Shown here: in pieces, positions 1 through 9,884 of the stretch | How the letters are laid out: the number at the start of each line of letters is the position of its first letter | How positions within the stretch are numbered: position 1 is the first letter of the stretch | Assembly (NCBI GenBank): GCA_949126835.1 | Contig: OX421499.1 | Location: 6,029,026 to 6,093,025 of the forward strand | DNA: 64,000 bases | Origin: Anisus vortex | Taxonomy: Eukaryota; Mollusca; Gastropoda; Planorbidae | Direction of reading: 5' to 3' | Made by a program: the position numbers and the translations under genes | The notes under the pieces: model-generated | What the model was told of the DNA's origin: nothing | Database searches by the model: none | The model's input: the letters and a program-made list of their open reading frames with translations, nothing else

Positions 1-175
1 CTATGCACCGCCGCATTTACTTTACCCCAGCTAAGGTCAGGGTAGACCTGGGTCAGAGCTGGGTAGACTCAGGGACACCCTCCAGACCCGGGGAAAAAAT
101 AAATACTAGCCTGCACCAGGATTCGAACTCAGAGCCTTCGGTACGCCAGCAGAACGCGCTGCCGCACGGCCAAGG
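1..175 (-). repeat. SINE fragment, tRNA-like head
   Basis: This matches the head and middle of the SINE family described at 14530-14799, on the minus strand. The minus strand carries a B-box-like GAGTTCGAATCC and the family text around it. The window edge truncates it. Confidence 0.75.
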
Positions 176-314
176 GGCTTCTATACCTGTCGCTGTGAGC
201 AAATGTAAGAAAAAAACGTTTTGGCAGTGGCGGGAACACACAGACAGAAAGACGGGGATGGGAAAGAAACCCTTCCCTCCGCTAAATCTATCTGGGAAGA
301 AAGTTACACTAGAA

Positions 315-436
315 AAGCCTGACATTAGTTGGGATAAAGTAAAGGCAGCTGGGCATTGTGCTGGCCAGACATCTCCTAGTATGCCGTAGCCACAGAAACT
401 GGCTCATCAGTTTGGTCCGAAGGGTACTTTACTTAT
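315..436 (+). repeat. SINE fragment, 3' part
   Basis: This is the family 3' half in plus orientation: a GACATTAGTTGGGATAAAGT-like start, then a GTCCGAAGGGTACTTTACTT-like end. It lies opposite in orientation to the fragment at 1-175, so the two are separate insertions or a rearranged pair. Confidence 0.7.
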
Positions 437-1352
437 AGTTTCAAGCTTAGGCCATCAGGCACAATCCGGCCCACCAGAGTCTCTTATCCCGCCCGCCAGT
501 GACTACAATGAAACTTATAATGTTGGGAACTCGCTGTCATATATTTTTATATAAACGAAACCATAATGTGAGGGGGGTCAAAGAAGAGCCTGCCCAACCC
601 CCACGTACCCCATATCCCACACCGACCTTGTTTAAACATTAATTATAACGACCACTAGTCTAGATTCTAGACGTCTGTACTCATGGTACTCTAAGACTTT
701 CGAAGTGTTCAAACAGCCGATACGTTCACAATAAGAATACACCGGCGGGCTGACGCATGGGGGAGGGGGGGCAGCCCCTGTTGCGTGTCCGAGGTCTCAT
801 TGCACCTCCGCGAGGGAGCCGAGCCTCGTTGGGGAAAAAGCAAATTGCGCAACTGTACGCCATCAAACCCGCCCTGGTGCCTCAATGTCCAGAAACTTTA
901 GTCTGGGATGTTATTCTACTGGGCGGCAGTGCAGGTATAGTAACGAGCCACCCCACGATCATGATCCGAAAGGGAATTCCCCCAGGTGGTGGGAAGCAGA
1001 GTAGTGCATGTCATTGCGGAGTGCGTACCCCGTGGGACGCAACACGCTCTATTGACGAGCGATGGATGGCTAGTCTCCGAAGGACCTTGGTGTGTCCTCC
1101 CCCCCTCTCGTGTCCACCCATTTACATCGTTACGCCATGGACTAAAGGCTCGACTTTTTGTTCTTTCTTTTAGAGACAGTTATCAATCGGTCTAGACTCT
1201 AGATACTAGACTTTTCAAACCCAAAAACTAGACCGATACTGTCAGTCTTAAATATAAACTAGACAGGTTACGAGAAACTCTCTAAAAGCCATTGACTTGT
1301 TTATTTCCTTTACAATTCCTTTCTTCTGTTAGCCAGTCTGCAGAGCTGTTTG
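437..1352. other. No gene recognised; GC-rich patch at about 735-1190
   Basis: The patch has higher GC than its surroundings and open reading frames of 69 and 138 codons on the plus strand. Neither resembles a family I know. TCTAGA-rich palindromic text flanks the patch at about 655-680 and 1190-1240, so it may be an unclassified mobile element. Confidence 0.3.

Positions 1353-1381
<29 letters not shown>
1353..1381. repeat. (CT)n microsatellite
   Basis: An uninterrupted CT dinucleotide run of about 29 bases. Confidence 0.95.
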
Positions 1382-1384
<3 letters not shown>

Positions 1385-1425
1385 GTCAATGCCAAACAAA
1401 CAAATTTACATGTCTTTTTTAATGT

Positions 1426-1554
1426 GGGTACTCATCAGTGCTGGGTAGACTCAAGGGACACGCTCCAGGCCCGCGAAAAAAATCCTAGCCTTCTCAAGGA
1501 TTCGAACCCAGCACGTTCGGTACGCCAGCCGAACGCGCTGCCGCTCGACAACCC
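1426..1554 (-). repeat. SINE fragment, tRNA-like head
   Basis: This is the minus-strand head and middle of the family typed at 14530-14799. The tRNA-like B box reads GGGTTCGAATCC on the minus strand. The 3' half of the element is absent. Confidence 0.75.
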
Positions 1555-1857
1555 ATAATGAAAAAATAGCAAAAAAACACATCAAAAGAAAATATGAAAT
1601 AAGTATAGTTATTCTATCGCGAAATGTATTCCCTGCTTAGATATTATTATGTGCCTTATTGTACCTCGACACCGTTAGCTCTGTCCTGGTACGGAACTCC
1701 AGCCATATCTGCTGTTTCGTTTTCCGCATTTCAAAAAAGCCAAGGAAAGATAACTGCTGTAAATATTTATCGTTCATCTTGTTACACCTTGCTATTTCCC
1801 TTTGGTACAACCTCAAGAAAATCAATCGCCACCCAAGCAACGGCGTAGCTAGAGTCA

Positions 1858-1925
1858 GGGCCGGATTTTCCTATAGGCTATCAAGGCTTCAGCCTAGGGC
1901 CTCAAGATCAAGAGTGGCCTACATT
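1858..1925. repeat. Possible hAT-type element end (CAGGGCCGGATTT)
   Basis: The sequence begins CAGGGCCGGATTTTCC and continues with GCCTAGGGCCTC. It resembles the termini of the element at 62471-63218 (CAGGCCCGGATTT, and GGCCTAGGC near the right end). No partner end was found, so this is a weak fragment call. Confidence 0.35.
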
Positions 1926-2022
1926 CAAATTATTAGCAAAAATAGATTTTGATGAACTTATAGAAGAATTTTGTGTGAAAAGGTTTAGAAATAAATTCTT
2001 CGATTCTACTATTTCGTTTTAA

Positions 2023-2198
2023 ATGTATATGTTACGCACAGATAGTGTAATTGCCCAGTTCATGTACTGGGCAATTTTTTGGCAAAGACCTGCCCATTTC
2101 ATGAACTGGGCAGTCGCGTTTCCCATTTCATGAACTGGGCAAAAAGTTGCCCAGTACATGAACTGGGCAATTACACTATCTGTGCGTAACATATACAT
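2023..2198. mobile_element. 176-bp palindromic element with perfect 52-bp inverted repeats
   Basis: Bases 2023-2074 are the exact reverse complement of bases 2147-2198. The 72-base loop holds two more near-palindromes, so the pattern TGCCCA...CATG...TGGGCA occurs four times (about 2052-2073, 2091-2112, 2121-2141 and 2148-2169). There is no coding capacity. A foldback or MITE-type element is the likeliest explanation, but I see no clear target-site duplication and cannot name a superfamily. Confidence 0.7.
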
Positions 2199-2582
2199 GG
2201 ATTGAATCAGTTCTTTAAAAAAATAACTATTAACATAAAATTTAAAATGATATTCAATTTGATATTTTCTTTGTTTGTGATCTGGATTTTGTTTGAATAA
2301 AGTTCCATTTTTGGTTTAGTTTAAAACTTAAAATTCATAATTATTCATTCTTAAACTTTAAATGCCAATTATTATGAAACTTGAGCTCCTGCTCTAACTA
2401 TAGAGGAATTACCCTACTATAAATCCCAGGAAAGGTGTTCAACAGGATTATGCTTGGCAGAATGCAGGATGCTGTTGATACGAAGCTGCGAGATCAACAA
2501 GCTGGTTTCCGCAAGGATAGATCCTGCACTGACCAAATAACTACACTGCGCATCATCCTGGAGCAGTCGCTCGAGTGGAATT

Positions 2583-2599
2583 CCCCCCCCCCCCCCCCC
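2583..2599. repeat. Poly-C tract inside the LINE RT frame
   Basis: A run of 17 C replaces a few codons just upstream of RT motif A and shifts the frame. It is one of several long C or G runs in the window and could be a true expansion or a base-calling artefact. Confidence 0.9.
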
Positions 2600-3036
2600 A
2601 TATGTCAACTTTATTGACTATGAAAAGGCTTTTGACAGCGTAGACAGGGAATCACTTTGGAGGCTGCTAAGACACTATGGGGTCGCTACAAAAATTACCT
2701 CTATAATTAAGAATTCTTATGAAGGATTGAAATGCAGAGTGATCCATAGAGGCCACCCAACAGAGGCATTCCAAGTACGGACAGGAGTGAGACAAGGTTG
2801 TTTACTGTCGCCATTTCTGTTTCTGCTAGCAATAGACTGGGTAATGAGGACATCAACATCAGATAAGCGTAATGGCATCCAGTGGACGCTATGGTCACAA
2901 CTAGACGATCTAGATTTAGCGGATGACCTGGCATTTCTTGCACATACTCAGCAGCAGATACAGGAAAAGACCAACATCGTGACAGAAAACTCCACTCGCC
3001 TTGGCCTCAACATACACAAAGGGAAGACCAAGTACC

Positions 3037-3117
3037 TTAACCCTTCCCGTACCGACCTACTTCTATCTATGCTGCCTTCAGTTCCGCTATATACGCGCCC
3101 GGGACTGTAATGGTTAA
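3037..3117. mobile_element. 73-bp piggyBac-like MITE flanked by TTAA, inside a LINE
   Basis: Bases 3041-3113 sit between TTAA at 3037-3040 and TTAA at 3114-3117. The ends are CCCTT and AATGG. A second 73-bp copy at 29764-29836 is 71/73 identical in reverse complement and is also flanked by TTAA. Without the insertion and one TTAA the LINE reading frame is continuous, which is what precise TTAA-targeted insertion predicts. It carries no genes, so it would depend on a piggyBac-type transposase elsewhere. Confidence 0.85.
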
Positions 3118-3666
3118 GGTCAACGCAGAAAATACATCGCCTATCACTCTCAATGGTGAAGCGCTTGAAGAAATAGAAGAATTCACCTATCTAGGCAGCA
3201 TCGTCAATAAGAAGGGTGGAACCGACGCCGATGTAAGGGCGAGAATTGGCAAGGCCAGGACAGCCTTCCTCCAACTTAAGAATATCTGGAGCTCAAGAGA
3301 AATATCCCTGAAAACAAAGATCAAGATCTTCAACTCAAATGTGAAGTCTGTCTTACTCTATGGTGCTGAAACGTGGAGGACCACAGCTACCAACACCAAG
3401 AAGATCCAGACTTTCATAAACTCATGTCTCAGGATAATTTTGCATATACGCTGGCCGGACATGATCAGTAACGATGAGCTCTGGAGTCGCACAGGTCAAC
3501 AGGCAGCCGATCTGGAGATCGTGCAAAAAAGATGGAGATGGTTGGGGCACACACTCCGAAAACCAGCTTCCAACATTACCAGACAGTCTCTATCGTGGAA
3601 CCCCCAAGGGAAGAAGAAGAGGGGCCGACCTCGTAACAGCTGGCGACGTGACCTGGATGCCGACGT

Positions 3667-4708
3667 TGTTACGAAACGTAAATTCCCTACATTGTAATGT
3701 TAATAAACCAACTAAATCATTTAAGCGAATTGCGTTTAAACGATATAAAATATTTCTCAGCTCAAGGTTTCTCCCGGGTTTTTTCTAACCTAATTAGAGC
3801 ATTATTGTTTTTTTATTAACCTCGATAAAAACATGAACTGTTCACGCAAACACAGCGTGTCAAGGTCGTCCGGTCTCTCCTTATTTTGTTAGAGCATTAT
3901 TGCTTGTTCTTAATAAAAAGACAATCTGATCACGCAGTCAACACGCGGGCTAGATTAAAAACACTCGTGTCACTAGGCTGGCTGGATTTTCCAACGATTG
4001 ACCCATAACATATTTCTACGCGATTCGACACTTTTAGTTTTGTTCTTGGCGTACAGCCGATCGGATAACATCTAAGATTCTGAGTCTCTGAGTATCGTTT
4101 CTATTTGATTTGTAATATGGAATAAAATTTATTATTCTACTATTAACTACAATGCTATATGTTCATTGAGGATATTCATTACTAATTGGAATATGTGTAT
4201 TTCTTGATTGTGTATATAATATTATTTGGATTCCTACTGGATTGATTTTGTAAATTAAACCAAATTTATCGTTGCTTTCTACACAACTTGGTTAACGTCA
4301 ATATTTCAAAGTTATATACATGTGTGTATGTGTAATATTTATTCAACTATATTAATAATTTACACTACAACTCAACATCGAGGTTCTTGCTGTATAATAT
4401 GAGCCACACAAATAATTATACATGAAGTAAATCAACTGAAAACTCTAAAACTACGCTATGTGAATTGCCAGGGGATACTAAGAACCAAGAATACTCTAGA
4501 CAACTACAAATAAACTTCAGAATGATATAATAAGATCTTCACTAATACAAGGATACTCACACTAACAATAACAATACTATAACTATTATTTTCATAAATT
4601 GAATGGGGCTCTAGCCGTAATAACATTATAAATTATAATTATACTTGTGTGATATAAATAGAAGGTCTCATCCATAATTTATTATGGTGAATAAATTGCC
4701 TTGTAATA
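3667..4708 (+). repeat. 5' LTR of the Gmr1-like element
   Basis: It starts TGTTACGAAACG and ends CTTGTAATA, matching 10657-11698 over its full length. It contains AATAAA-type polyadenylation text near 4121 and TATA-like text near 4211, so promoter and end-processing signals are present in principle. Confidence 0.95.
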
Positions 4709-5113
4709 AAATGGGTTTTGCTCGTCAGTGATTTACCAACAAACGTTTAGAGGATTTACTTCAACTTCAAGAATCGTTATACTATTTACACACACTATTT
4801 ACAACTGCCGTAATACATACTCGTAACTTGGATGGATTGTGTTGGAAAATGTGAATAATATACAATATACTAAAGATTGTGATTGAATTAAACATTGCTA
4901 TTGAGAATCGGAAAACTTAACTATTCAGCCTGGAAAATTATCTGGTGTATTATCTTATCAAACAAAGTAACTCTAAGAAGGTATTATTTTTATGACCTTG
5001 TTGTGAAAAATCTGAACTGTGTGGTGTAGTGAATTATTCAAAGGACAAAAAGTAAGTTGGACTCTTTATTGTATTATTAACAAGATTTATAGTAACTTTT
5101 AATAATATAGAAA
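4709..5113 (+). other. Leader between 5' LTR and gag
   Basis: About 400 bases of AT-rich untranslated leader. A tRNA primer-binding site should lie at its start. The sequence begins AAATGGGTTTTGCTCG, which I could not match confidently to a particular tRNA 3' end. Confidence 0.6.
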
Positions 5114-6103
5114 ATGGAAGCCACAAATAATCTTACATTGGATCCAGAGATATTTGATCTAACCTCAGAACAGCTTAATAAAATGTCAATGATACAATTA
5201 AAAGAATTGGCTAAATCATTGGGCATTTCTATCACAGAAACTAGGCCATCAAAAGCTAAATTACTTCAAGAGGTAACTGAATGTTTAAGAAAACAAGGTA
5301 CACTAATTATTGAAGAAACTACTGCTAATGATAACATTAATGATGAATCAGATGATGAATTACCTTTTCCTATAACACAAAGAGTAATGCATACAACTGG
5401 TGACTTAAGTGAAGAATGGAAATTTAAACTTGAGTTAAGAAAGATGGAATTAGAGATGGAAAGAGAAATAGCAAGAGAGAAAATAGCAAGCCAAGAAAGA
5501 ATTGAGATAGCAAGGTCTCGTACGTCAAATCATTCGAATGCAAGCTCTGAAGCAGATGCAGAACTGTATAAGTTTAAGAAACATATTCCAGTTTTTGAAG
5601 ATAATTCGGTGGAAGAGTTCTTCATGATATTCGAGAGAAACGCTAGAGACTATCAATTTCCCGAGGGCAAGAAAGCTATACTTCTACGCTCAGCTCTGAA
5701 CAAAGGAAAGGCACTTGATGTTGTATTAAGTCTTACTGAAGAGGAATTGTATGATTATGAACTGATCAAGAATAGAGTACTGCTAAGTTATGCATTGACA
5801 CCTGAAAAATATAGAAAAGTGTTTCGTGAATCTAAGAAAGAACAGGAACAATCCCATGTTGATTTTCTAAGACAGAAAAAGAAATATTTTGAAAGATGGA
5901 TTCGATCCAAAGGTGTAAACAAAGACTTTGATAAATTAGCTAATCTTATGCTAATGGAAGACTTTAACAATAACATCAGAGGTGATGTAAGAATACATTT
6001 AGCAGACAAAGGTGTAGAACAAGTAGAAACAGCAGCAGTAATGGCAGACGAATATGTTATTATCCATTCCAGCAATAAATTTACAACAGTTGATAAATCT
6101 TAA
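5114..6103 (+). CDS. gag: Gag, matrix/capsid part, ended by an in-frame stop
   Basis: This is a 329-residue frame. It would encode the structural protein that assembles the retrotransposon particle in the cytoplasm. An N-terminal stretch around residues 20-60 looks SAP-like (QLKELAKSLGIS). Residues 95-140 are charged and helical (repeats of EIAREKIA type). Residues 150-320 resemble a retroviral-type capsid fold, with KKHIPVFEDNSVEEFFMIFE at the start. The frame stops with TAA at 6101-6103, and the same frame reopens at once and carries the CCHC zinc knuckle. The stop therefore falls inside what should be one polyprotein. It could be an inactivating mutation or, less likely, a readthrough site. 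Confidence is high for gag and low for the role of the stop. Confidence 0.85.
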   Translation: MEATNNLTLDPEIFDLTSEQLNKMSMIQLKELAKSLGISITETRPSKAKLLQEVTECLRKQGTLIIEETTANDNINDESDDELPFPITQRVMHTTGDLSEEWKFKLELRKMELEMEREIAREKIASQERIEIARSRTSNHSNASSEADAELYKFKKHIPVFEDNSVEEFFMIFERNARDYQFPEGKKAILLRSALNKGKALDVVLSLTEEELYDYELIKNRVLLSYALTPEKYRKVFRESKKEQEQSHVDFLRQKKKYFERWIRSKGVNKDFDKLANLMLMEDFNNNIRGDVRIHLADKGVEQVETAAVMADEYVIIHSSNKFTTVDKS

Positions 6104-6118
6104 TTCCAGAATCGAGAT

Positions 6119-9112
6119 ATGAAGGTAGAAAAGAAAACCATCAATCCAAATGAATCCTATCAATCAAAGAGACATCAGCATAGCAATGAAGGTCCAACAA
6201 ATTCCAAGCCAACCTGTAGCCATTGTAAACGAATTGGACATACTAAGGAAAAGTGCTGGATATTGAATGGGAACCCGAATAAAAAGAATGTTGTCTTATC
6301 GTATGTAGCAATGCCAAAACAAAGAACTCATGTAAATGTAAAGAAGGATGTTAAAACTCGAACAGAGATACCTAGTGCTAATGCAGATAACCTGACAAAA
6401 CACACGTATCTAGGAAACTTGAAACCAGAAATAGTTCCTGAAATAGAGACAATGGTTTTCAATAATTCTAATTCTAATCTGAGCTCCAAGGAGTCTATAT
6501 CAGATAGAACCACCATGAGTGCTAAACATACCTCTTACAAAAATAACTTGGATACAGATCTCATCGATACTGAGATACCAAGCAATTGTTTGCCATTCAT
6601 TGAAGAAGGTACCGTGTCATCCATAATAAATGGTGTCACTAGTGAAAAGAACATCAGAATACTCCGTGATACAGGGGCTGAGGTTTCACTACTTTTAGAG
6701 AATACTGTTCCTACGTCACAATCGACATATACAGGACAGGATCTTACTATTCAAGGTGTATCAAGGAAAAATGTACAAGTTCCTTTGCATCAAATACAGC
6801 TGAAGAGTGCGTACTTCACTGGAACTGTAGTTGTGGGTGTATACAAATCACTTCCGTTTAAAGGCGTTTCTTTAATACTGGGAAATGATATTGCTGGAGA
6901 TGTGGTGCATTCCATATCCAAGAAAAAACAATACCTTAATAAAAGTGAGAGCTTTATCAAACCTATATGCATCGTCACGAGAGGTATGGCCCAACAACAA
7001 AAGTCTGTCGAAACCATGTCAAAGTCAAAAATAGAACCAGAAATTGACCTACAGGCAACTTTCCTGGCTGACATTTTGAGTGGTCCCTCAGTCAAGACTA
7101 CTGAAAGTAATTTGTCACCTCGACAATTACTCCTATTAGAACAGAATAGAGATTCAGGAATTAAACACCTGAAGAAAAAGGTGATAACTGAACAGGAGGC
7201 AGAAACTAAAGGAAATGGATTTTTTCTGAAGGAGGGAATATTAATGCAAAAATGGAGAGATGTGAAATGTGATAATGACAATTGCAGAGAAGGAAGTCAG
7301 ATTGTGGTACCAGCCATATATCGCAATGACATTTTACACATGGCTCATGACACGCCATATGCTGGTCATCTAGGAGTGAACAAGACTTACCGTCGAATTC
7401 TTCCGTACTTCTATTGGCCTGGACTACATCGTGACGTCACAAAATACTGCACGTCATGCCATACATGCCAGATAGTTGGTAAACCTAACCAGACTATACC
7501 GGTAGCACCTCTAAAGCCAATACCTGCCTTTGCAGAACCATTTAGCCACTTGCTAATAGACTGTGTAGGTCCTTTGCCTAAAACAAAGACAGGACACCAG
7601 TACTTATTCACTATAATGTGTACTGCCACGAGATATCCTGAAGCTATTCCGCTACGCACCATTAACGCAGATAAGATATCTGACGCACTGATTGCATTTT
7701 GTTCAAGATACGGTCTTCCAAATACTATACAGTCAGACCAAGGATCTAACTTTACATCAAAGCTGTTTAACCAGGTCTTAAAGAAACTAGGCATCCAACA
7801 TGCAACTTCAACTGCGTACCATCCGCAAAGCCAAGGTGCCCTAGAAAGATATCATCAGACTCTGAAAACAATGCTCCGCACATACTGTTTTGAGAACACT
7901 GAAGACTGGGATCGCGGTATTCCATTCGCTCTTTTCGCGACTAGAGAAACTGTGCAGGAATCTCTTGGATTCAGTCCGTTCGAGTTAGTGTTTGGACATT
8001 CAGTTCGAGGACCTCTAAAACTGTTGCAGGAAACCTTGTTAAATTCTGATGAAGAGACTGGACTCGTAGCTTATGTGGAACAATTTAGCAATAGAATCTA
8101 TCATGCTTTTAATCATGTTAAAGATAATCTTTTGCAGGCTCAGAAAAGAATGAAAGGGTACTATGATGTCAAGGCCAGATCCCGATGTTTCCATCCTGGT
8201 GATAAAGTCCTCATGTTGACCCAATTGTCTGGACAACCCCTGAGTGCAAAATATACAGGACCATATCAGGTTTTAGATAAAATCAGTGATGTAACATACC
8301 TTGTAAAAACCCCTGATAGAAGGAAAACACAGAGACTGTGCCATATAAACATGCTAAAACCTTATGTTGTTAGGGAAGAACAAACTGACATTAGGCCAGT
8401 GAGTGCTATCAAAACTGTTGAAACACCCCCGCCTAAATTTAAAAAGACAATCATAGAAAGTAAACTTCAGAACACTGAAGCACTTAAAAACCTCGATGAT
8501 AAACTGGCACATCTAGACTCAGGTGAACAGACTTCTATCAAGGGTTTAATCTATGATCATGTAAATTTGTTTAGTGATGTTCCTAACAAAACAACTTTGG
8601 TTACCCATGATGTAGTTTTAAAAGATGATAATGTTAAACCTGTCAAACAACATCCGTATAGGGTTAATCCCATACAACTTGAACACATCCGTAAAGAAAT
8701 TGATTATATGCTGAGCAATGATATAATTACTCACAGTAACAGTGATTGGTCATCCCCATGTGTGTTGGTTCCCAAATCTGATGGTTCACTACGCTTTTGT
8801 GTAGACAATAGGAAATTAAACCAAGTGACAAAAACAGATTCGTATCCCATACCACGGATAGATGATCTAATCGATAGAGTAAGCACTGCAAACTATGTAA
8901 CTAAGATTGACTTACTAACAGCTTATTTCCAAATCCCATTGACAGATAGGGCTCAGGAGGTATCAACTTTTGTTACTCCTGATGGATTATATAAGTTTAA
9001 AGTAATGCCATTCGGAATGGTCAATGCTCCAGCTAGTTTTCAAAGACTAATAAACACTATTATCCATGATATCCCACAATGCATATCTGGACGATATCGT
9101 AGTGTTCAGTAA
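6119..9112 (+). CDS. pol: Gag-nucleocapsid/protease/integrase/RT (N part) polyprotein
   Basis: This 997-residue frame is in phase with gag. In order it has a CCHC zinc knuckle (C33, C36, H41, C46); an aspartic protease with DTGA at residues 184-187; an integrase with an N-terminal HHCC zinc domain (H410, H417, then CTSCHTC); a DDE catalytic triad at D481, D540 and E576 (35 residues between the last two, as usual for the family); and a GPY/F-type module (KYTGPYQVL). The fingers and palm of a Ty3/gypsy RT follow, with KIDLLTAYFQIPL and MPFGMVNAPASFQ. The frame is lost a few codons before the RT active site. Integrase upstream of RT is the Gmr1 arrangement. The most upstream ATG is given as start, but the true product would be read through from gag. 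Confidence 0.9.
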   Translation: MKVEKKTINPNESYQSKRHQHSNEGPTNSKPTCSHCKRIGHTKEKCWILNGNPNKKNVVLSYVAMPKQRTHVNVKKDVKTRTEIPSANADNLTKHTYLGNLKPEIVPEIETMVFNNSNSNLSSKESISDRTTMSAKHTSYKNNLDTDLIDTEIPSNCLPFIEEGTVSSIINGVTSEKNIRILRDTGAEVSLLLENTVPTSQSTYTGQDLTIQGVSRKNVQVPLHQIQLKSAYFTGTVVVGVYKSLPFKGVSLILGNDIAGDVVHSISKKKQYLNKSESFIKPICIVTRGMAQQQKSVETMSKSKIEPEIDLQATFLADILSGPSVKTTESNLSPRQLLLLEQNRDSGIKHLKKKVITEQEAETKGNGFFLKEGILMQKWRDVKCDNDNCREGSQIVVPAIYRNDILHMAHDTPYAGHLGVNKTYRRILPYFYWPGLHRDVTKYCTSCHTCQIVGKPNQTIPVAPLKPIPAFAEPFSHLLIDCVGPLPKTKTGHQYLFTIMCTATRYPEAIPLRTINADKISDALIAFCSRYGLPNTIQSDQGSNFTSKLFNQVLKKLGIQHATSTAYHPQSQGALERYHQTLKTMLRTYCFENTEDWDRGIPFALFATRETVQESLGFSPFELVFGHSVRGPLKLLQETLLNSDEETGLVAYVEQFSNRIYHAFNHVKDNLLQAQKRMKGYYDVKARSRCFHPGDKVLMLTQLSGQPLSAKYTGPYQVLDKISDVTYLVKTPDRRKTQRLCHINMLKPYVVREEQTDIRPVSAIKTVETPPPKFKKTIIESKLQNTEALKNLDDKLAHLDSGEQTSIKGLIYDHVNLFSDVPNKTTLVTHDVVLKDDNVKPVKQHPYRVNPIQLEHIRKEIDYMLSNDIITHSNSDWSSPCVLVPKSDGSLRFCVDNRKLNQVTKTDSYPIPRIDDLIDRVSTANYVTKIDLLTAYFQIPLTDRAQEVSTFVTPDGLYKFKVMPFGMVNAPASFQRLINTIIHDIPQCISGRYRSVQ

Positions 9113-9884
9113 TAACTTTAATGATCATCTAGATCAGTTAAAACCATTATTCCAAAAACTAAAACAGGCTAATCTTACTATAAACCTAGTTAAAAGTCAA
9201 TTTTGCCATGCAGAAATTGAATATTTAGGTCATGTAGTGGGTAATGGCAAAGTAAAACCAGTGAATGCCAAAGTCAAAGCTATACAGGAATTCCCTGTCC
9301 ATAAAACGCAGAAACAACTTCGAGGATTTCTGGGTATGGCCGGGTACTACAGGAAGTTTTGTAAAAACTTTTCTATTATCACTTGCCCTTTGACAAATCT
9401 CTTGAGAAAGAAAAATCAATTTAAGTGGACTCAGGAATGTGACCAAGCCTTTAATGATATAAAAGACATACTGACCAAGGCACCAGTATTAGTCTCACCT
9501 GATTATACTAAACCTTTCAGAATAACGGTAGACTCGTGTAATACAGGAATGGGCGCGGTAATCTCACAAATAGGAGATGATTCACTTGAACATCCCATTA
9601 GCTTTTGTTCAAAAAAATTTAACCCACATGAGGTAAATTATAGCACAATAGAGCAGGAATTACTAGGACTTATCCAAGCATTAAAACATTTCAATTACTA
9701 TGTAAATGGTTCTCAGTTCCCAATCGAGATATTCACTGGTCACAATCCACTAGTATTTCTTTCCCGCATCAAACAAAATCAGCGCATTCTAAGATGGAGT
9801 TTGTTTATTCAAGTTTACAACTTAAAAATAACTCACTTATCTGGAAAAGATAACATCGTCGCGGACGCCCTATCGCGCATGTAA
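9066..9884 (+). CDS. pol: Reverse transcriptase (C part) and RNase H, shifted frame
   Basis: This frame continues RT with the active site YLDD at residues 7-10, then GHVVGNGKVKP and LRGFLGMAGYYRKF of the thumb/connection, and a Ty3/gypsy RNase H. RNase H keeps VDS at its first acidic site and ADALSRM at its end. The position that is normally TDH in this family reads TGH (GGT at 9738-9740), so a catalytic aspartate is missing. It overlaps the upstream frame at 9066-9112, and a small indel near 9070-9090 separates the two. It ends at TAA 9882-9884. No chromodomain or envelope frame follows. Confidence 0.88.
   Translation: MISHNAYLDDIVVFSNNFNDHLDQLKPLFQKLKQANLTINLVKSQFCHAEIEYLGHVVGNGKVKPVNAKVKAIQEFPVHKTQKQLRGFLGMAGYYRKFCKNFSIITCPLTNLLRKKNQFKWTQECDQAFNDIKDILTKAPVLVSPDYTKPFRITVDSCNTGMGAVISQIGDDSLEHPISFCSKKFNPHEVNYSTIEQELLGLIQALKHFNYYVNGSQFPIEIFTGHNPLVFLSRIKQNQRILRWSLFIQVYNLKITHLSGKDNIVADALSRM

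Larger units (their letters stand above)
2385..3666 (+). mobile_element. LINE (non-LTR retrotransposon), RT and C-terminal part, interrupted
   Basis: This is the reverse-transcriptase region of a 5'-truncated LINE. Visible motifs in order are FIDYEKAFDSVDR (RT motif A), GVRQGCLLSPFLF (motif B), LADDLAFL (catalytic motif C), EFTYLGSIV, LLYGAETWR, RRWRWLGHTLRKP and GRPRNSWRRDL. A 17-base poly-C run at 2583-2599 breaks the frame, and so does a 73-bp TTAA-flanked insertion at 3041-3113. The element stops at the ACGT target site of the gypsy insertion, and its last codons continue at 11703. The family is probably RTE-like or related, judging by the C-terminal text; I did not settle the clade. It is a dead copy. 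Confidence 0.88.

Noticed and set aside
757..1195. Two overlapping plus-strand frames in a GC-rich patch
   Set aside because: There is no recognisable domain, the frames overlap, and nothing splice-like surrounds them. Reported only as an unexplained patch.
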